A stretch of 64,000 nt of DNA, taken from NCBI RefSeq assembly GCF_027942865.1, contig NC_134527.1:3250476-3314475 (forward strand). Direction: 5' to 3'. Under the pieces are notes generated by a model. The model was not told where the DNA came from. It ran no database searches and worked only from the letters and a program-made list of their open reading frames with translations. The DNA is from Odontesthes bonariensis (lineage: Eukaryota > Chordata > Actinopteri > Atheriniformes > Atherinopsidae). Position numbers and translations under genes: made by a program. How positions within the stretch are numbered: position 1 is the first letter of the stretch; each line of letters opens with the position of its first letter. Positions 21,736 through 31,578 of this stretch are shown in pieces.

Positions 21736-24700
21736 TTAGTCATCTCCTGTTTTCTTTGGTGTAGAAGAGAACTCAGCGGTGGCATCATATGAATACAAAC
21801 CAACTCCAGGACAGAGCGGCTGAGTGAAGGTGGTCTGCACTCTGTGGAGCAGAGTCATGGTGTCGGAGACGCTGTAGAAGGACAGAACACCTGCTCTGTG
21901 GTCCAGGTACACTCCTATTCTGGAGGACAGAGCACCTGAGATGGAGGTTCTGATGTTGTTATGACTGAATTCATAATCACCATCTTTGAAACACTGTAAT
22001 GCCCAAGACTTATCATTGTTTCCAAAGATACTTTCTCTGCCTGTTCTGCTTATGTTCTTGTATGCGGCTGCTATGAAAACACTTCCTGACCACTTCACCT
22101 CCCAGTAACAGCGTCCAGTGAAGCTTTTTCTACACAAAACCTGGTACCAGTCAAGGAATTTGTCTGGGTGAGAAAGTACTTCACTATTATTGTAATGAAA
22201 TACTACTTTAAAGCCATTCTGAACCCTGATATGCTTGCTTGCAGTGCGTGCATCTAACTCGATGGGACACGCATATTTTAGAAATTCCTCTCTGGTCTCG
22301 GGTTCTGCTCGTGGAAGCAGAACGTTCCCTTCAGGTACAGTCGGGGAGGTTTTGGTCCATTCCTCGCTGAGAATGCCCTGCAGGTGACCCGTGGCCTCGG
22401 AAACGGCCGCCTTGGCGTCTTCAGCGAACCTCAGAGAAGCAGCGCCGGTGTCGGGGGACTCTGGCGCCCGGCCGGGACGCGACAGCAGCCGGAAGCCGTG
22501 CAGTAAGTGCACGTGGTCCTCTGTGTGCGAGAGCCGCTCCAGCTCCACGTTCCTCCTCCTCAGCTCGGTGATCTCCTGCTCCAGCCGCTTTCTGGCCTCA
22601 TCCACACCGGCCACCTCAGTCTGCTGACGGGATCTGATCCGCTGCCTCACGTCTGTGAGGATCTGCTCACTGCGCCCCACGGCCTCGTCGGCCGACTGAT
22701 TGATGGCCTCCACCTCCCGCCGCAGCGTCTTCACACCCGTCTCGCTCTCCCGGATTCTCTGCTGGATTCTCGCCCGGCTCGCCTGTAGGGGTGGGACGAT
22801 ATGCTCTGGTCACGATTCGATATGTATCACGATTCTTGAGAATTGCGATTCGATATAATCAGTAAATGCAATTTTCTTCCTCCTTAAAAAAACAAACAAG
22901 TTGAATCGTACACTTCTAGAATGAATGTCGTTCCCACAAACGATGCACATCAGTCTGTTTCAGTCAGTCCAGCAGCTGACATTTATTTCAACTCAAACAA
23001 AAAGACCTACTTAAAGCTGCAGTCGGCAAGTTTTCAAAATTGCGAGTCTAAAGTCGGAAAATTCGAACTGATACAACTTTCAGGTCCCTCCCCCAACCTC
23101 TAACAAGCTCTGAATCGCCCCCCAAACCCCTCCCCCTCTGTGGACGAGGTTGTGCACGTGAGTTCACACCAGTGTGAGCGCACGCTCAGCAGCGTGTGCA
23201 CAAGCTGTGATTGACAGGTAGGATTCCTCCACCCTAACTTGATTGGTTAAAAACAGCCGGGCGCGCTCGGTTTTTGCAAGCATGATTACAGGCTTTAGAG
23301 GGAGCTACAGATTTCGTTATTTTTCCTAAACAGCCTATTTAATATTCTACTTCCAGAATCCCATAACAGTTCAAGCTAATATGACTAAAAAATAGTTGCC
23401 AACTGCCGCTTTAAAGGTGGGGTAGGGGTTCTTTTTCTGGAGCATTTTTTTATAGCTTGGGTGTCAGCCGAACTTAGCCCCGCCCATAAAAATTTTGGTC
23501 GGGAAGTTCCGTCTGGCTCTGCTCAGTTGGGAAATCATTATGCCCGACCTGGAATTGGACATTATCGACTACGTCACTAAAGAGCGCTTGGTTTGAATCC
23601 GTTTGAAACAAACATGGCTGCCGCTGGAGAGCTAGGGCGTGTAGATTCTGCCATCGAGTCTGTTCTACAGGATCTCCACATTGCATTCGTTTTGAAAGAC
23701 GAACAGAGGAACGCGATAAAGGCTTTTATCGATAGAAAAGATGTTTTTGCCGTCCTTCCTACAACATGTGTGTGTCGCTTAATCTACGTCACATACTATG
23801 TTGCTCTGATTGGTTGTAGGTCTATCCAATTGAGCGAAGAGGCATTTTTTCTCCCGGTTCGGTTGAAACACGCCCCATACTCAAATCTCTATCCAGCGGT
23901 ATCAGACTCACATTCTGACTAGAATCGTGAGTATGACGTAGTCAGGCAAATTTTTTTACATATTGCTTGAAATACTCTTCACACCCCCATTGCAACCAAT
24001 TAATTAAAAGTTTTGACACAAAAATGAAAAGTTTTAGTGGCCTCTAGGACGTACAATCCAGGAAAAACTGTATCCAATCATACTGAACGGACCATTAACG
24101 ATGATTGGATTCTGATGCGTCTATCAAACTGCAATCTGCTCCTCCCTCCCCCTCCATCCCCCTGTGCGCGTACTAGGCTTGTCCCGATCCGATATTTGGA
24201 TCGGCCGCCGATATTTGCAAAAAAATGCGTATCGGCCGGCATGGAAAAATGCCGATCCAGACTCCCGATCCAGTTTTTTTTCCAGCACACCTTCAACACG
24301 GTAAAAATGTCAGCTGTGTGGGATTATTTTACCCTAAAAGACGAAACAGATGAAGAGGTGGAGTGCAAAGTGTGGAGGAGATTGGGGAGTAGAAGTCATT
24401 TTTGTTTTTAAATAGTTCACAATAATATTTGCACTGATTTTTTTTTAAAAGCCTTGGTTTACACTTGTTCAAGAGCAGAGTACTGATGCTGAGTTAATAG
24501 ACTATTTTCTACTCAGGTTGTTTGTGTGATTTGCTTTTTTAATACAGTTGACAGTATTATTTGCACTTTTTACTGTTAGCTGATGCCATTTCTGTTATTT
24601 ATAATTTTGTCAATTTTGTGTTTATCCCTGAATAAACAGGAAAACCTTTTTCAACATGAGTCTGACAACTAAGTTAGTAGGCTAAATAATTTTAAACTTT

Positions 24701-25985
24701 AATACATGCTTGGATAGGCCGGTATCGGTATCGGAAGTGCAAAAACCTGGATCGGGACATCCCTAGCGCGTACCCTGCTCCGTGAACGAATTACGCGTCC
24801 AGAAGCTTGGCAGGAAGCTAAACTAGAGCCAGCTTGGCTAGCACCTAGCATTATTAAACTTATAGTTAGCATATACTAAATACTAAATACGGCAACGATC
24901 GATGCTTGCTGTCAGAACAGCGCTCATGCACCTTCGTGCTCGTGCGCGTTCATGTACTCTAGAGGCGTGCCTTCGGGGGGAAAGTGAAGAAAAGGGTTGG
25001 GACTTTTGACCTGTGTATTTTCAAAATGCAGCTTCGCTGGACTCAAAATCCAGGATCTCCTACCCTACCTTTAACATGTACAGCATTTTTTAAAGTTCAC
25101 AGTTACAAAATGAATTAAAATGTCCACACAGCACAAATGTGGGCTAGTTTTAACATAACTTAATGTAATGAATTGATGGAGTTTTTCTGGACACGGATAT
25201 GACGTAATAAAATCAATTCGGGGGAGAAAAATCGATTTTTAGAATCATCCCATTAAAAATCGCGATATGTACATGAATGGATTTTTCCGCCCACCCCTAC
25301 TCGCCTGGAGCTCCCGCTGCGTCTCGCTCACTTGCGCCGCAGCAGAGACGGTGTCGTGGCCTCGGTGCTCGTCCATGGAGCACAGGTAGCAGATGCACGT
25401 CTGGTCGGTGCGGCAGAAGATCTTCATCACCTCGTTGTGGTGCGAGCAGACGCTCTCCTGGAGCGTGGCGGACGGCTCCACCAGCTTGTGCTTCTTCAGC
25501 GCAGCCACGTGGTAGTGAGGCTGCAGGTGCTGCTGGCAGTAGGACACCAGGCACAGCAGGCAGGATTTGACGGCTCTCACCTTCTCTTCGGTGCACAAAT
25601 CGCAGGCCACATCTGCGGGTTCCGCAGCTGGAGCAGCATCTGGAGCAGCATCTGGATCAGCAGCTGGAGCAGCAGCTGGAGCAGCAGCTGGAGCAGCAGC
25701 TGGAGCAGCAGCTGGAGTAGCAGCTGGAGCAGCAGCTGGAGCAGCCTGCAGTCCTGCCTTCTTCTGTTCCTCCACCAGCTCTGCCAGCACCGTGTTGCTC
25801 ACCAGGACCGGCCTCGGGGTGAAGGCCTGTCTGCACTGCGGACAGTCGGGGCTTTGCTTCCGATCCTCCTCACCCCAGTACCTGCTAATACAGCCCAGGC
25901 AGTAGCTGTGTCCACAGGGAACAGTTACTGGATCCTTCATTAGGTCCAAACAGATTGAACAGCAGAGTTTTTCTTGTTGCGCCAT
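21736..25985 (-). CDS. TRIM16/TRIM25-like E3 ubiquitin ligase, left copy
   Basis: Predicted exons are 25305-25985 (227 codons) and 21736-22782 (349 codons), 575 residues if the hAT at 22786-25299 is spliced out as a GC-AG intron (donor at 25303-25304, acceptor at 22783-22784). The order is RING (CSICLDLMKDP, CGHSYCLGC, CPQC), an Ala-Pro linker, two B-boxes (CDLCTEEKVRAVKSCLLC; CSHHNEVMKIFCRTDQTCICYLC), a coiled coil, and PRY-SPRY (CYWEV, GVYLDHRAGVLSFYSV). The start chosen is MAQQEKLC, shared with the other copy; an ATG two codons upstream exists only here. Fish members are usually single-exon and many act in antiviral or immune signalling. Without splicing, the frame adds a short hAT-encoded tail and stops at 25245, leaving RING and B-boxes only. 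Both exons are fully open. Confidence 0.85.
23015..23410. mobile_element. TTAA element 1 nested in the hAT
   Basis: Ends AGCTGCAGTCGGCAAG and GTTGCCAACTGCCGCT, with TTAA on both sides (23011-23014 and 23411-23414). 396 bp, non-coding. The right TTAA is shared with the next element. Confidence 0.88.
23613..23922 (+). pseudogene. RecQ-helicase-like N-terminal fragment in a transposon
   Basis: Encodes MAAAGELGRVDSAIESVLQD and KDEQRNAIKAFIDRKDVFAV then LPTT, resembling the lead-in to the Walker A box of RecQ-type helicases. The expected P-T-G-x-G-K-S loop is lost after LPT and the frame soon ends. The match is by eye only. It may be a captured host gene piece or part of the parent autonomous element. 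Confidence 0.55.
24174..24765 (+). mobile_element. hAT (ZBED-type) remnant
   Basis: Ends TAGGCTTGTCCCGATCCG and GGATCGGGACATCCCTA, with perfect 8-bp duplications GCGCGTAC (24166-24173 and 24766-24773). It encodes only MSAVWDYFTLKDETDEEVEC, the start of a BED-finger transposase, before a deletion. Confidence 0.9.
25623..25757 (-). repeat. Coding Ala-Pro minisatellite in TRIM, left copy
   Basis: A 12-bp unit (GCAGCTGGAGCA on the plus strand) encodes repeating AAPA between RING and first B-box, with ATP, ADP and DAAP variants. The length and variant order differ from the right copy (about 31821-31980), so it has changed since the duplication without breaking the frame. Confidence 0.88.
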
Positions 25986-26117
25986 TTCCATGTTGGTGAT
26001 AGTGAGAGAGGAAAGAACTGGTGGGGGCACGGGCTGAGGGGGCCGGACCATTTCAAAGAAGGAAGTGGAGGGAGGGGTTATAAGAGTTTGGTTTATTCCA
26101 GGAAATAAAGGCATTTT

Positions 26118-26607
26118 TTTTTCTTAATACAACTTTATTTTGCTTTACAAGATACAAAAACAGTGCAAAAACATGACAAGTATCATTAACAATAAATGAA
26201 GAACAAATAAGCATACCAAAATAAATACACACATAAGTAGTTTAAATAATAAATGAAGAGAGAGATAATATACTAGGGGACATGAACAATGAGGATTACA
26301 CTGAGTTAAAGATTTCAAAGTGGGAGACTAGATTTATAGTTTTGATAGCTTTCTTGTTATTAGAGGAGGAAATTGACTTGAGATACATCTGGAGTTCTAT
26401 CATGAAAGCACAAAAATTGGGTTTCACTTTGGCAAAATTTACATTTGTGGATGTAATACTTAGCAAGAATTAAAATGAGATTAATTTAAAAAATATTCTT
26501 TTTCAGTGGGAGCATCACTCTTTATAAAAACAAAAATGACATTTTGCAGAAGGAGCTCTAAATCACAGCATATATTATCTAAAATAAATCTACAAATATC
26601 TTGCCAC
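26118..26607 (-). mobile_element. Tx1/L1-like LINE 3' fragment (1)
   Basis: Flanked by AGGCATTTT duplications (26109-26117 and 26608-26616), with the poly-T of a minus-strand insertion at its left. The minus strand encodes short pieces such as YYIHKCKFCQSE, like the C-terminus of Tx1-clade L1 elements. The right arm of the duplication lacks it. Confidence 0.8.
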
Positions 26608-26624
26608 AGGCATTTTGAAGCAGA

Positions 26625-27140
26625 TTTTTTTTTTTAAATATACTTTATTTAAACAGAAATAAATATACAACAAACAAACGAATGAAGTATACAACATAAC
26701 ATGACAGTTATGTAAACAAACAACCAGGGGTGTTAGATGAAAACATGCAAAGATGTACATATGGAAATATTGTCCTTAGAGCCTTTTCATTAGTAGAGTC
26801 TGTTATTGATTTAAAATATTGTTCTATATCTTTAATAAAATGGGGAAAACATGGCGTTTTATGAGCCAATTTCCATTTATGAATAGAAAATTTAGCAAAG
26901 AAAATAAGCAAGTTTATTATAAAAAAAAAACATTTAGCATCCTTTCTGGGGAATCTATAGAAACAAAATAAAACATTTTCCCAGCATAAGGAAAAATTCC
27001 TTAAAATATGGTCATTAATAAACCTGCTAAACTCCATCCAAAACCTTCGTGTGAAAGGGGCGGAGCCAAAATAGATGCGTCACAGTTTCTGGAAGGCCAT
27101 TACAGAAACTGCAATTAGTATTTATGTCTCTTTTAAATTT
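26625..27140 (-). mobile_element. Tx1/L1-like LINE 3' fragment (2)
   Basis: Poly-T at about 26625-26636 marks the 3' end of a minus-strand copy. The minus strand encodes LCWENVLFCFYRFPRKDAK and IINLLIFFAKFSIHKWKL, typical of the C-terminal domain of Tx1-clade L1 ORF2. It is 5'-truncated and lies at the outer edge of the left duplication arm. Confidence 0.8.
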
Positions 27141-27149
27141 TACCATATA

Positions 27150-29243
27150 GTGCTTCCTCCCCTTGAGCTGTCACCTTAACGTGGTGGGGGGGGTTTGCGT
27201 GCCCCAATGAGTCTGACCCTGGTAGGGTCACCCATGGCAAACAGATCCTAGATGAGGGACCAGACAAAGAACAGCTCACAAGAACCCCTATGATGATTAA
27301 AGAAAATGGACACCGTGTTCCCTTGCCCGGACGCGGGTCAACGGGGGCTCCCCCTGGAGCCAGGCCCGCCGGCGAGCGCCTGGTGGCCAGGTCTGTGCCC
27401 GTGGGGCTCGGTCGGGCACAGCCCGAAGAAATGACACGGGTCCCCCTTCCGACAGGCTCACCACCTGTGGGAGGGGCCATGGGAGTCGGGTGCTTTGTGA
27501 GCTTGGCGGCAGCCGAAGGCAGGGACCTTGGCGGTCTGATCCTCGGCTACTGAAGCAGGCTCTTGGGACGTGGAACATCACCTCTCTGCTGGGGAAGGAG
27601 CCTGAGCTGGTGCGCGAGGCTGAGCGGTTCCGGCTAGATATAGTCGGACTCACCTCGACGCATGGCTTGGGCTCCGGAACCAGCCTCCTCGAGAGGGGTT
27701 GGACTCTCTTCCACTCTGTAGTTGCCCGCGGTGAGAGGTGTAGAGCAGGTGTGGGCATACTTATTGCCCCCCGGCTGTGCGCCTGTACATTGGGGGTCAC
27801 CCCGGTAGACGAGAGGGTAGCCTCCCTCCGCCTTAGGGTGGGGGGACGGGTCCTGACTGTTGTTTGTGCCTATGCGCCGAACGGCAGTTCAGAGCACCCA
27901 CCCTTTTTGGAGTCCCTGGAGGAGGCACTGGAGAGTGCTCCTCCGGGATACTCCCTCGTCCTGCTGGGGGACTTCAATGCTCACGTGGGCAATGACAGTG
28001 AGACCTGGAGGGGCGTGATTGGGAGGAACGGCCCCCCCGATCTGAATCAGAGTGGTGTTTTGTTGTTGGACTTCTGTGCTCGTCACGGACTGTCCATAAC
28101 GAACACCATGTTCAGGCATAAGGGTGTCCATATGTGCACTTGGCACCAGGACACCCTAGGTCGCAGCTCGATGATCGACTTTGTGGTTGTATCGTCGGAC
28201 TTGCGGCCGTATGTCCTGGACACTCGGGTGAAGAGAGGGGCGGAGCTCTCAACTGATCACCACCTGGTGGTGAGTTGGCTCCGCTGGTGGGGGAGGAAGC
28301 CGGTCAGACCTGGCAGGCCCAAACGTACTGTGAGGGTCTGTTGGGAACGGCTGGCGGAATCCCCTGTAAGGAGGAGTTTCAACTCCCACCTCCGGCAGAG
28401 CTTCAGCCATGTCCCGGGGGAGGTGGGGGACATTGAGCCCGAATGGGCCATGTTCCGTGCCTCCATTGTTGAGGCGGCCGACCGGAGCTGTGGCCGTAAG
28501 GTGGTCGGTGCCTGTCGTGGCGGTAACCCCCGAACCCGCTGGTGGACCCCAGTGGTGAGGGAAGCCGTCAAGCTGAAGAAGGAGTCCTATCGGGCCTTTT
28601 TGGCCAGTGGGACTCTGGAAGCAGCTGATGGGTACCGACAGGCCAAGCGGAACGCGGCCTCGGTGGTTGCTAAGGCAAAAACTCGGGCTTGGGGGGAGTT
28701 CGGGGAGGCCATGGAGAACGATTTCCGGACGGCCTCGAAGAGATTCTGGTCCACCATCCGGCGGCTCAGGGGGGGAAAGTGGTGCACCGTCAACACCGTG
28801 TATGGTGAGGGCGGGGCTCTGCTGACTTCAACTAGGGACGTCGTGAGTCGGTGGAGGGAGTACTTCGAGGGCCTCCTCAATCCTACCGACACGCCTTCCG
28901 ATGAGGAAGCAGAGTTGGGGAGCTCGGACGTGGGGCCTCCCATTTCTGGGGCTGAGGTGGTTAAAAAACTCCTCAGTGGCAGGGCCCCGGGGGTGGATGA
29001 CGTCCGTCCTGAGTTCCTCAAGGCTCTGGATGTTGTGGGGCTGTCTTGGTTGACACGCCTCTGCAGCATCGCGTGGACATCGGGGGCAGTGCCTCTGGAC
29101 TGGCAGATCGGGGTGGTGGTGCCCCTCTTTAAAAAGGGGGCTGGAGGAAGTGGCCGGGGACAGGGACGTCTGGGCTTCTCTGCTTAGGCTGCTGCCCTGC
29201 GACCCGATCCCCGGACAAGCGGAAGATAATGGATGGATGGATG
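27150..29243 (+). mobile_element. RTE/Rex-like non-LTR retrotransposon, internally deleted
   Basis: One open frame (about 27553-29187) starts with an AP-endonuclease ([39 protein letters not shown]) and reaches the first reverse-transcriptase blocks ([30 protein letters not shown]). It then jumps straight to the normal 3' end (GGAGGAAGTGGCCGGGGACA, then ATGG repeats). The catalytic YADD region is missing, so the copy cannot move by itself. The ATGG tail favours the RTE group; family name uncertain. Confidence 0.85.
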
Positions 29244-29588
29244 GAGTTTGGGGGAAACAGTTTGGGGAAACAGTTTGGGGGGAAACAGTTTGGGGGAAAC
29301 AGTTTGGGGGAAACAGTTTGGGGGGAAACAGTTTGGGGAAACAGTTTGGGGAAACAGTTTGGGGGGAAACAGTTTGGAGGGAAACAGTTTGGGGAAACAG
29401 TTTGGGGGGAAACAGTTTGGGGAAACAGTTTGGGGAAACAGTTTGGGGGGAAACAGTTTGGGGGGAAACAGTTTGGGGAAACAGTTTGGGGGAAACAGTT
29501 TGGGGGGAAACAGTTTGGGGAAACAGTTTGGGGAAACAGTTTGGGGGAAACAGTTTGGGGGGAAACAGTTTGGGGAAACAGTTTGGGG
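29244..29588. repeat. 14-16-bp minisatellite born in Tc1 transposase sequence
   Basis: About 23 units of GAAACAGTTTGGGG with one or two extra G. The array runs without a break into Tc1 transposase sequence (GGATGGCCCCTTCCTGTTCC). In ordinary Tc1 elements that sequence is preceded by one copy of GGAACAGTTTGGGGA, so the unit is an expanded piece of transposase gene. Open frames inside are artefacts. Confidence 0.9.
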
Positions 29589-29884
29589 ATGGCCCCTTCC
29601 TGTTCCAACATGGCTGCTGCACCAGTTCACAAAGCAAGCTCCATAAAGACATGGCCTTCTGTCCAACATAATCAGTGTCTGAGCTCACAGATACTGGAAA
29701 AACGGTCAAAAACTCCCATAAACACTCCTAAAGCTTGTGCAAAGCGTGGCCAGAAGAGTTGAAGCCGTTATAGCTGCAAAGGGTGGGCCGACGTCATATT
29801 AAACCCTCTGGATTAAGAATGGGATGTTACTGAAGTTCATATGCATGTAAAGGCAGATGAGCCAATACTTTTGGTAATATAGTG
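29589..29884 (+). pseudogene. Tc1-like transposon 3' remnant
   Basis: Encodes pieces of the Tc1 transposase C-terminus (PVHKASSIKTW, later EKRSKTPIN). A deletion after AAGACATGG removes the catalytic Asp/Glu region, and frameshifts follow. It ends CCAATACTTTTGGTAATATA, the typical 3' terminal repeat. The 5' end is lost. Confidence 0.85.
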
Positions 29885-30338
29885 CATGTATCAAATTACA
29901 CAGACTCCACGTCTGTCATAGTTTAATATCCTTTGCTTACAAAACCTGATTTCATGCTTTCACATACAAAAACATGAACATGTCAGGTCCGCCATCTTTA
30001 AAACAAGAGCAAAACACACCAAATGACTTCTGTGTCTACCTTGTGATACATTTTCCTTGTAGCTAGCTCTTCATTTCAGTCAAACCCACATGCAAATTAG
30101 CTGTGAAATCCCACCCAGCTAGTAGACACAAATGGTTCCTCCAATCTTCTATGTTCAACATAGAAAAAAAACCCGGCTTGAGTGCTGCTTTCTGCCCTCT
30201 ACCTATGTGTGCATTCAATCAGATAAACACATGTATGATGTAGTTATATCATTCCATTCCAGACTCTTTAAAGCAGGACCAGCAGGGGATGCACTTCTCG
30301 GCATAACACCAGTGCTGTGTGAAGCTTTTTCCCTGTAC
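29885..30338. other. Intergenic, nothing recognised
   Basis: No coding similarity, terminal repeats or tandem repeats seen. Confidence 0.5.
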
Positions 30339-30840
30339 AGAGACCGTTTCTCAATACTCAAGTACGCAAGTCCGTACTCGTGTGCTTACAAGTATGGACT
30401 TGTCAGAAGTACGGACTTCTGAGCCCACAAGCACACAAGTACGCTCATTGTGCATTTGGAACGGAAGCGTCATCATTTCTCGTGCCGCACAAGCTGTCTG
30501 AAGTCTACACAAGTCACCACAGAAGCAAACTCGATAAAATGGGCGGAGCAAGAACACATCCGGGAATGTGGAGCGTACTTGTCTGGATGCGTACTTTGAA
30601 TTGGAACAGTACTTGGTCCTTCGGTGATGACGTTTCAGAAGTACACGAGTACGCAAGTACAGACAAGTACGCATATTGAGAAACGGCCCTGGTACAGAGT
30701 CTATACTTCAGACAGCATGCTATCCCAGAAAGCAGTGTGGCACGAGCGATGATGACGCTTCCGTTCCAAATGCACAATGAGCGTACTTGTGTGCTCAGAA
30801 GTCCGTACTTCTGAAAAGTCCATACTTGTATCAGGGTGCT
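30339..30840. mobile_element. MITE with CCGTTTCTCAATA ends, plus partial inverted copy
   Basis: 30340-30691 has inverted ends (GACCGTTTCTCAATA and TATTGAGAAACGGCC) with internal repeats of AAGTACGCAAGT. 30692-30840 repeats its left part in reverse orientation (CACAATGAGCGTACTTGTGT against ACAAGTACGCTCATTGTGCA). Superfamily unknown. Confidence 0.7.
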
Positions 30841-31420
30841 TGCTCTTTTTCCAAATTAAAATTCCAGACTTTTTCCAGACTTTTTTAAAACTGATACTAT
30901 TTTCCCCCCAAGACCTTAACTTTATGTACTTGTAACTTGTGTGCCTACTTCATTGGTTGAGATTGTACCAACTGTGTTTATTAGAAATGTTCATTTTTAT
31001 AGGCTAGTATTCAATGAACAAATGCATTATTCACAGTAAATTATGCTTTTACTGATGAAAACGTTTCAAAACATGAAAATCACAAGTACATGAATTTCAC
31101 ATCAAACAAGTGTCACAAAAACTATCTATAAAAAAAATGAATGGATGGATGAATGTATGTAGAATTCAGTCTCTTCACTCACATCTCATCCCATTAGGCT
31201 AATACAGTACGTGACCAGTTAGTAAAATTATAATTTTATAGCCTACCTTCCTATTTCTCATTTCACAATGCCTTTGAGCATACTGTAACATTCTACCATA
31301 CATTTATTTTCCATACTTTATTAAGACTTTCACACAAAATTCAAGACTTTTCAGGGTCTGGAAAACAGTTCTTCAAAATTCCATACTTATTAAGACTTTC
31401 AGAAACGGCCAGGCTCTGAT
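30841..31420. other. Intergenic with possible old repeat
   Basis: Contains recurring AATTCCAGACTTTTTCCAGA-like and TTAAGACTTTCA phrases suggesting an old DNA transposon, but no ends were fixed. It leads directly into the right arm of the duplication. Confidence 0.4.
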
Positions 31421-31578
31421 CTGCTTCAAAATGCCTTTACTTCCTGGAATAAACCAAACTCTTATAACCCCTCCCTCCACTTCCTTCTTTGAAATGGTCC
31501 GGCCCCCTCAGCCCGTGTGATTCCTGCTGAGTCATGCCCCAACCAGTTCTTTCCTCTCTCACTATCACCAACACGGAA

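Larger units (their letters stand above)
23415..25070. mobile_element. TTAA element 2 nested in the hAT, with helicase fragment
   Basis: Ends AGGTGGGGTAGGGGTTC and GGATCTCCTACCCTACCT, flanked by TTAA (23411-23414 and 25071-25074). It carries a RecQ-helicase-like fragment (23613 on) and a nested hAT at 24174-24765. Confidence 0.87.
22786..25299 (-). mobile_element. hAT element forming the putative intron, left copy
   Basis: On the gene strand it begins TAGGGGTGGGCGG and ends CGTCCCACCCCTA, flanked by 8-bp duplications CAGGCGAG (plus coordinates 25300-25307 and 22778-22785). The original element is split at its TTAA by two TTAA elements (23015-23410 and 23415-25070). Despite growing to 2.5 kb it keeps the GC donor and AG acceptor. 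Confidence 0.93.
17590..26624 (-). repeat. Inverted duplication, left arm
   Basis: Reverse-complement homology to 31421-34650 covers the TRIM gene, its 3' flank and about 120 bp of 5' flank. The left arm is longer because it gained later insertions absent from the right arm: Harbinger at 19591-21715, a Tx1/L1 retroposon at 19110-19491, TTAA elements inside the hAT, and a LINE at 26118-26607. A stretch of about 1 kb (about 18030-19060), holding a MITE, has no counterpart on the right. Deletion there between short GAC repeats is plausible. Confidence 0.88.

Noticed and set aside
22391-22788. Plus-strand frames over the TRIM coiled coil
   Set aside because: Antisense shadows of the minus-strand TRIM exon.
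25245-25304. Transposon-encoded C-terminal tail as the normal end of the TRIM protein
   Set aside because: It would remove the coiled coil and SPRY, yet the downstream exon is intact and apparently still diversifying. A short isoform by intron retention remains possible.
29129-29762. Frames repeating CFPQTVSP or GGNSLG
   Set aside because: Artefacts of the 14-16-bp Tc1-derived minisatellite.
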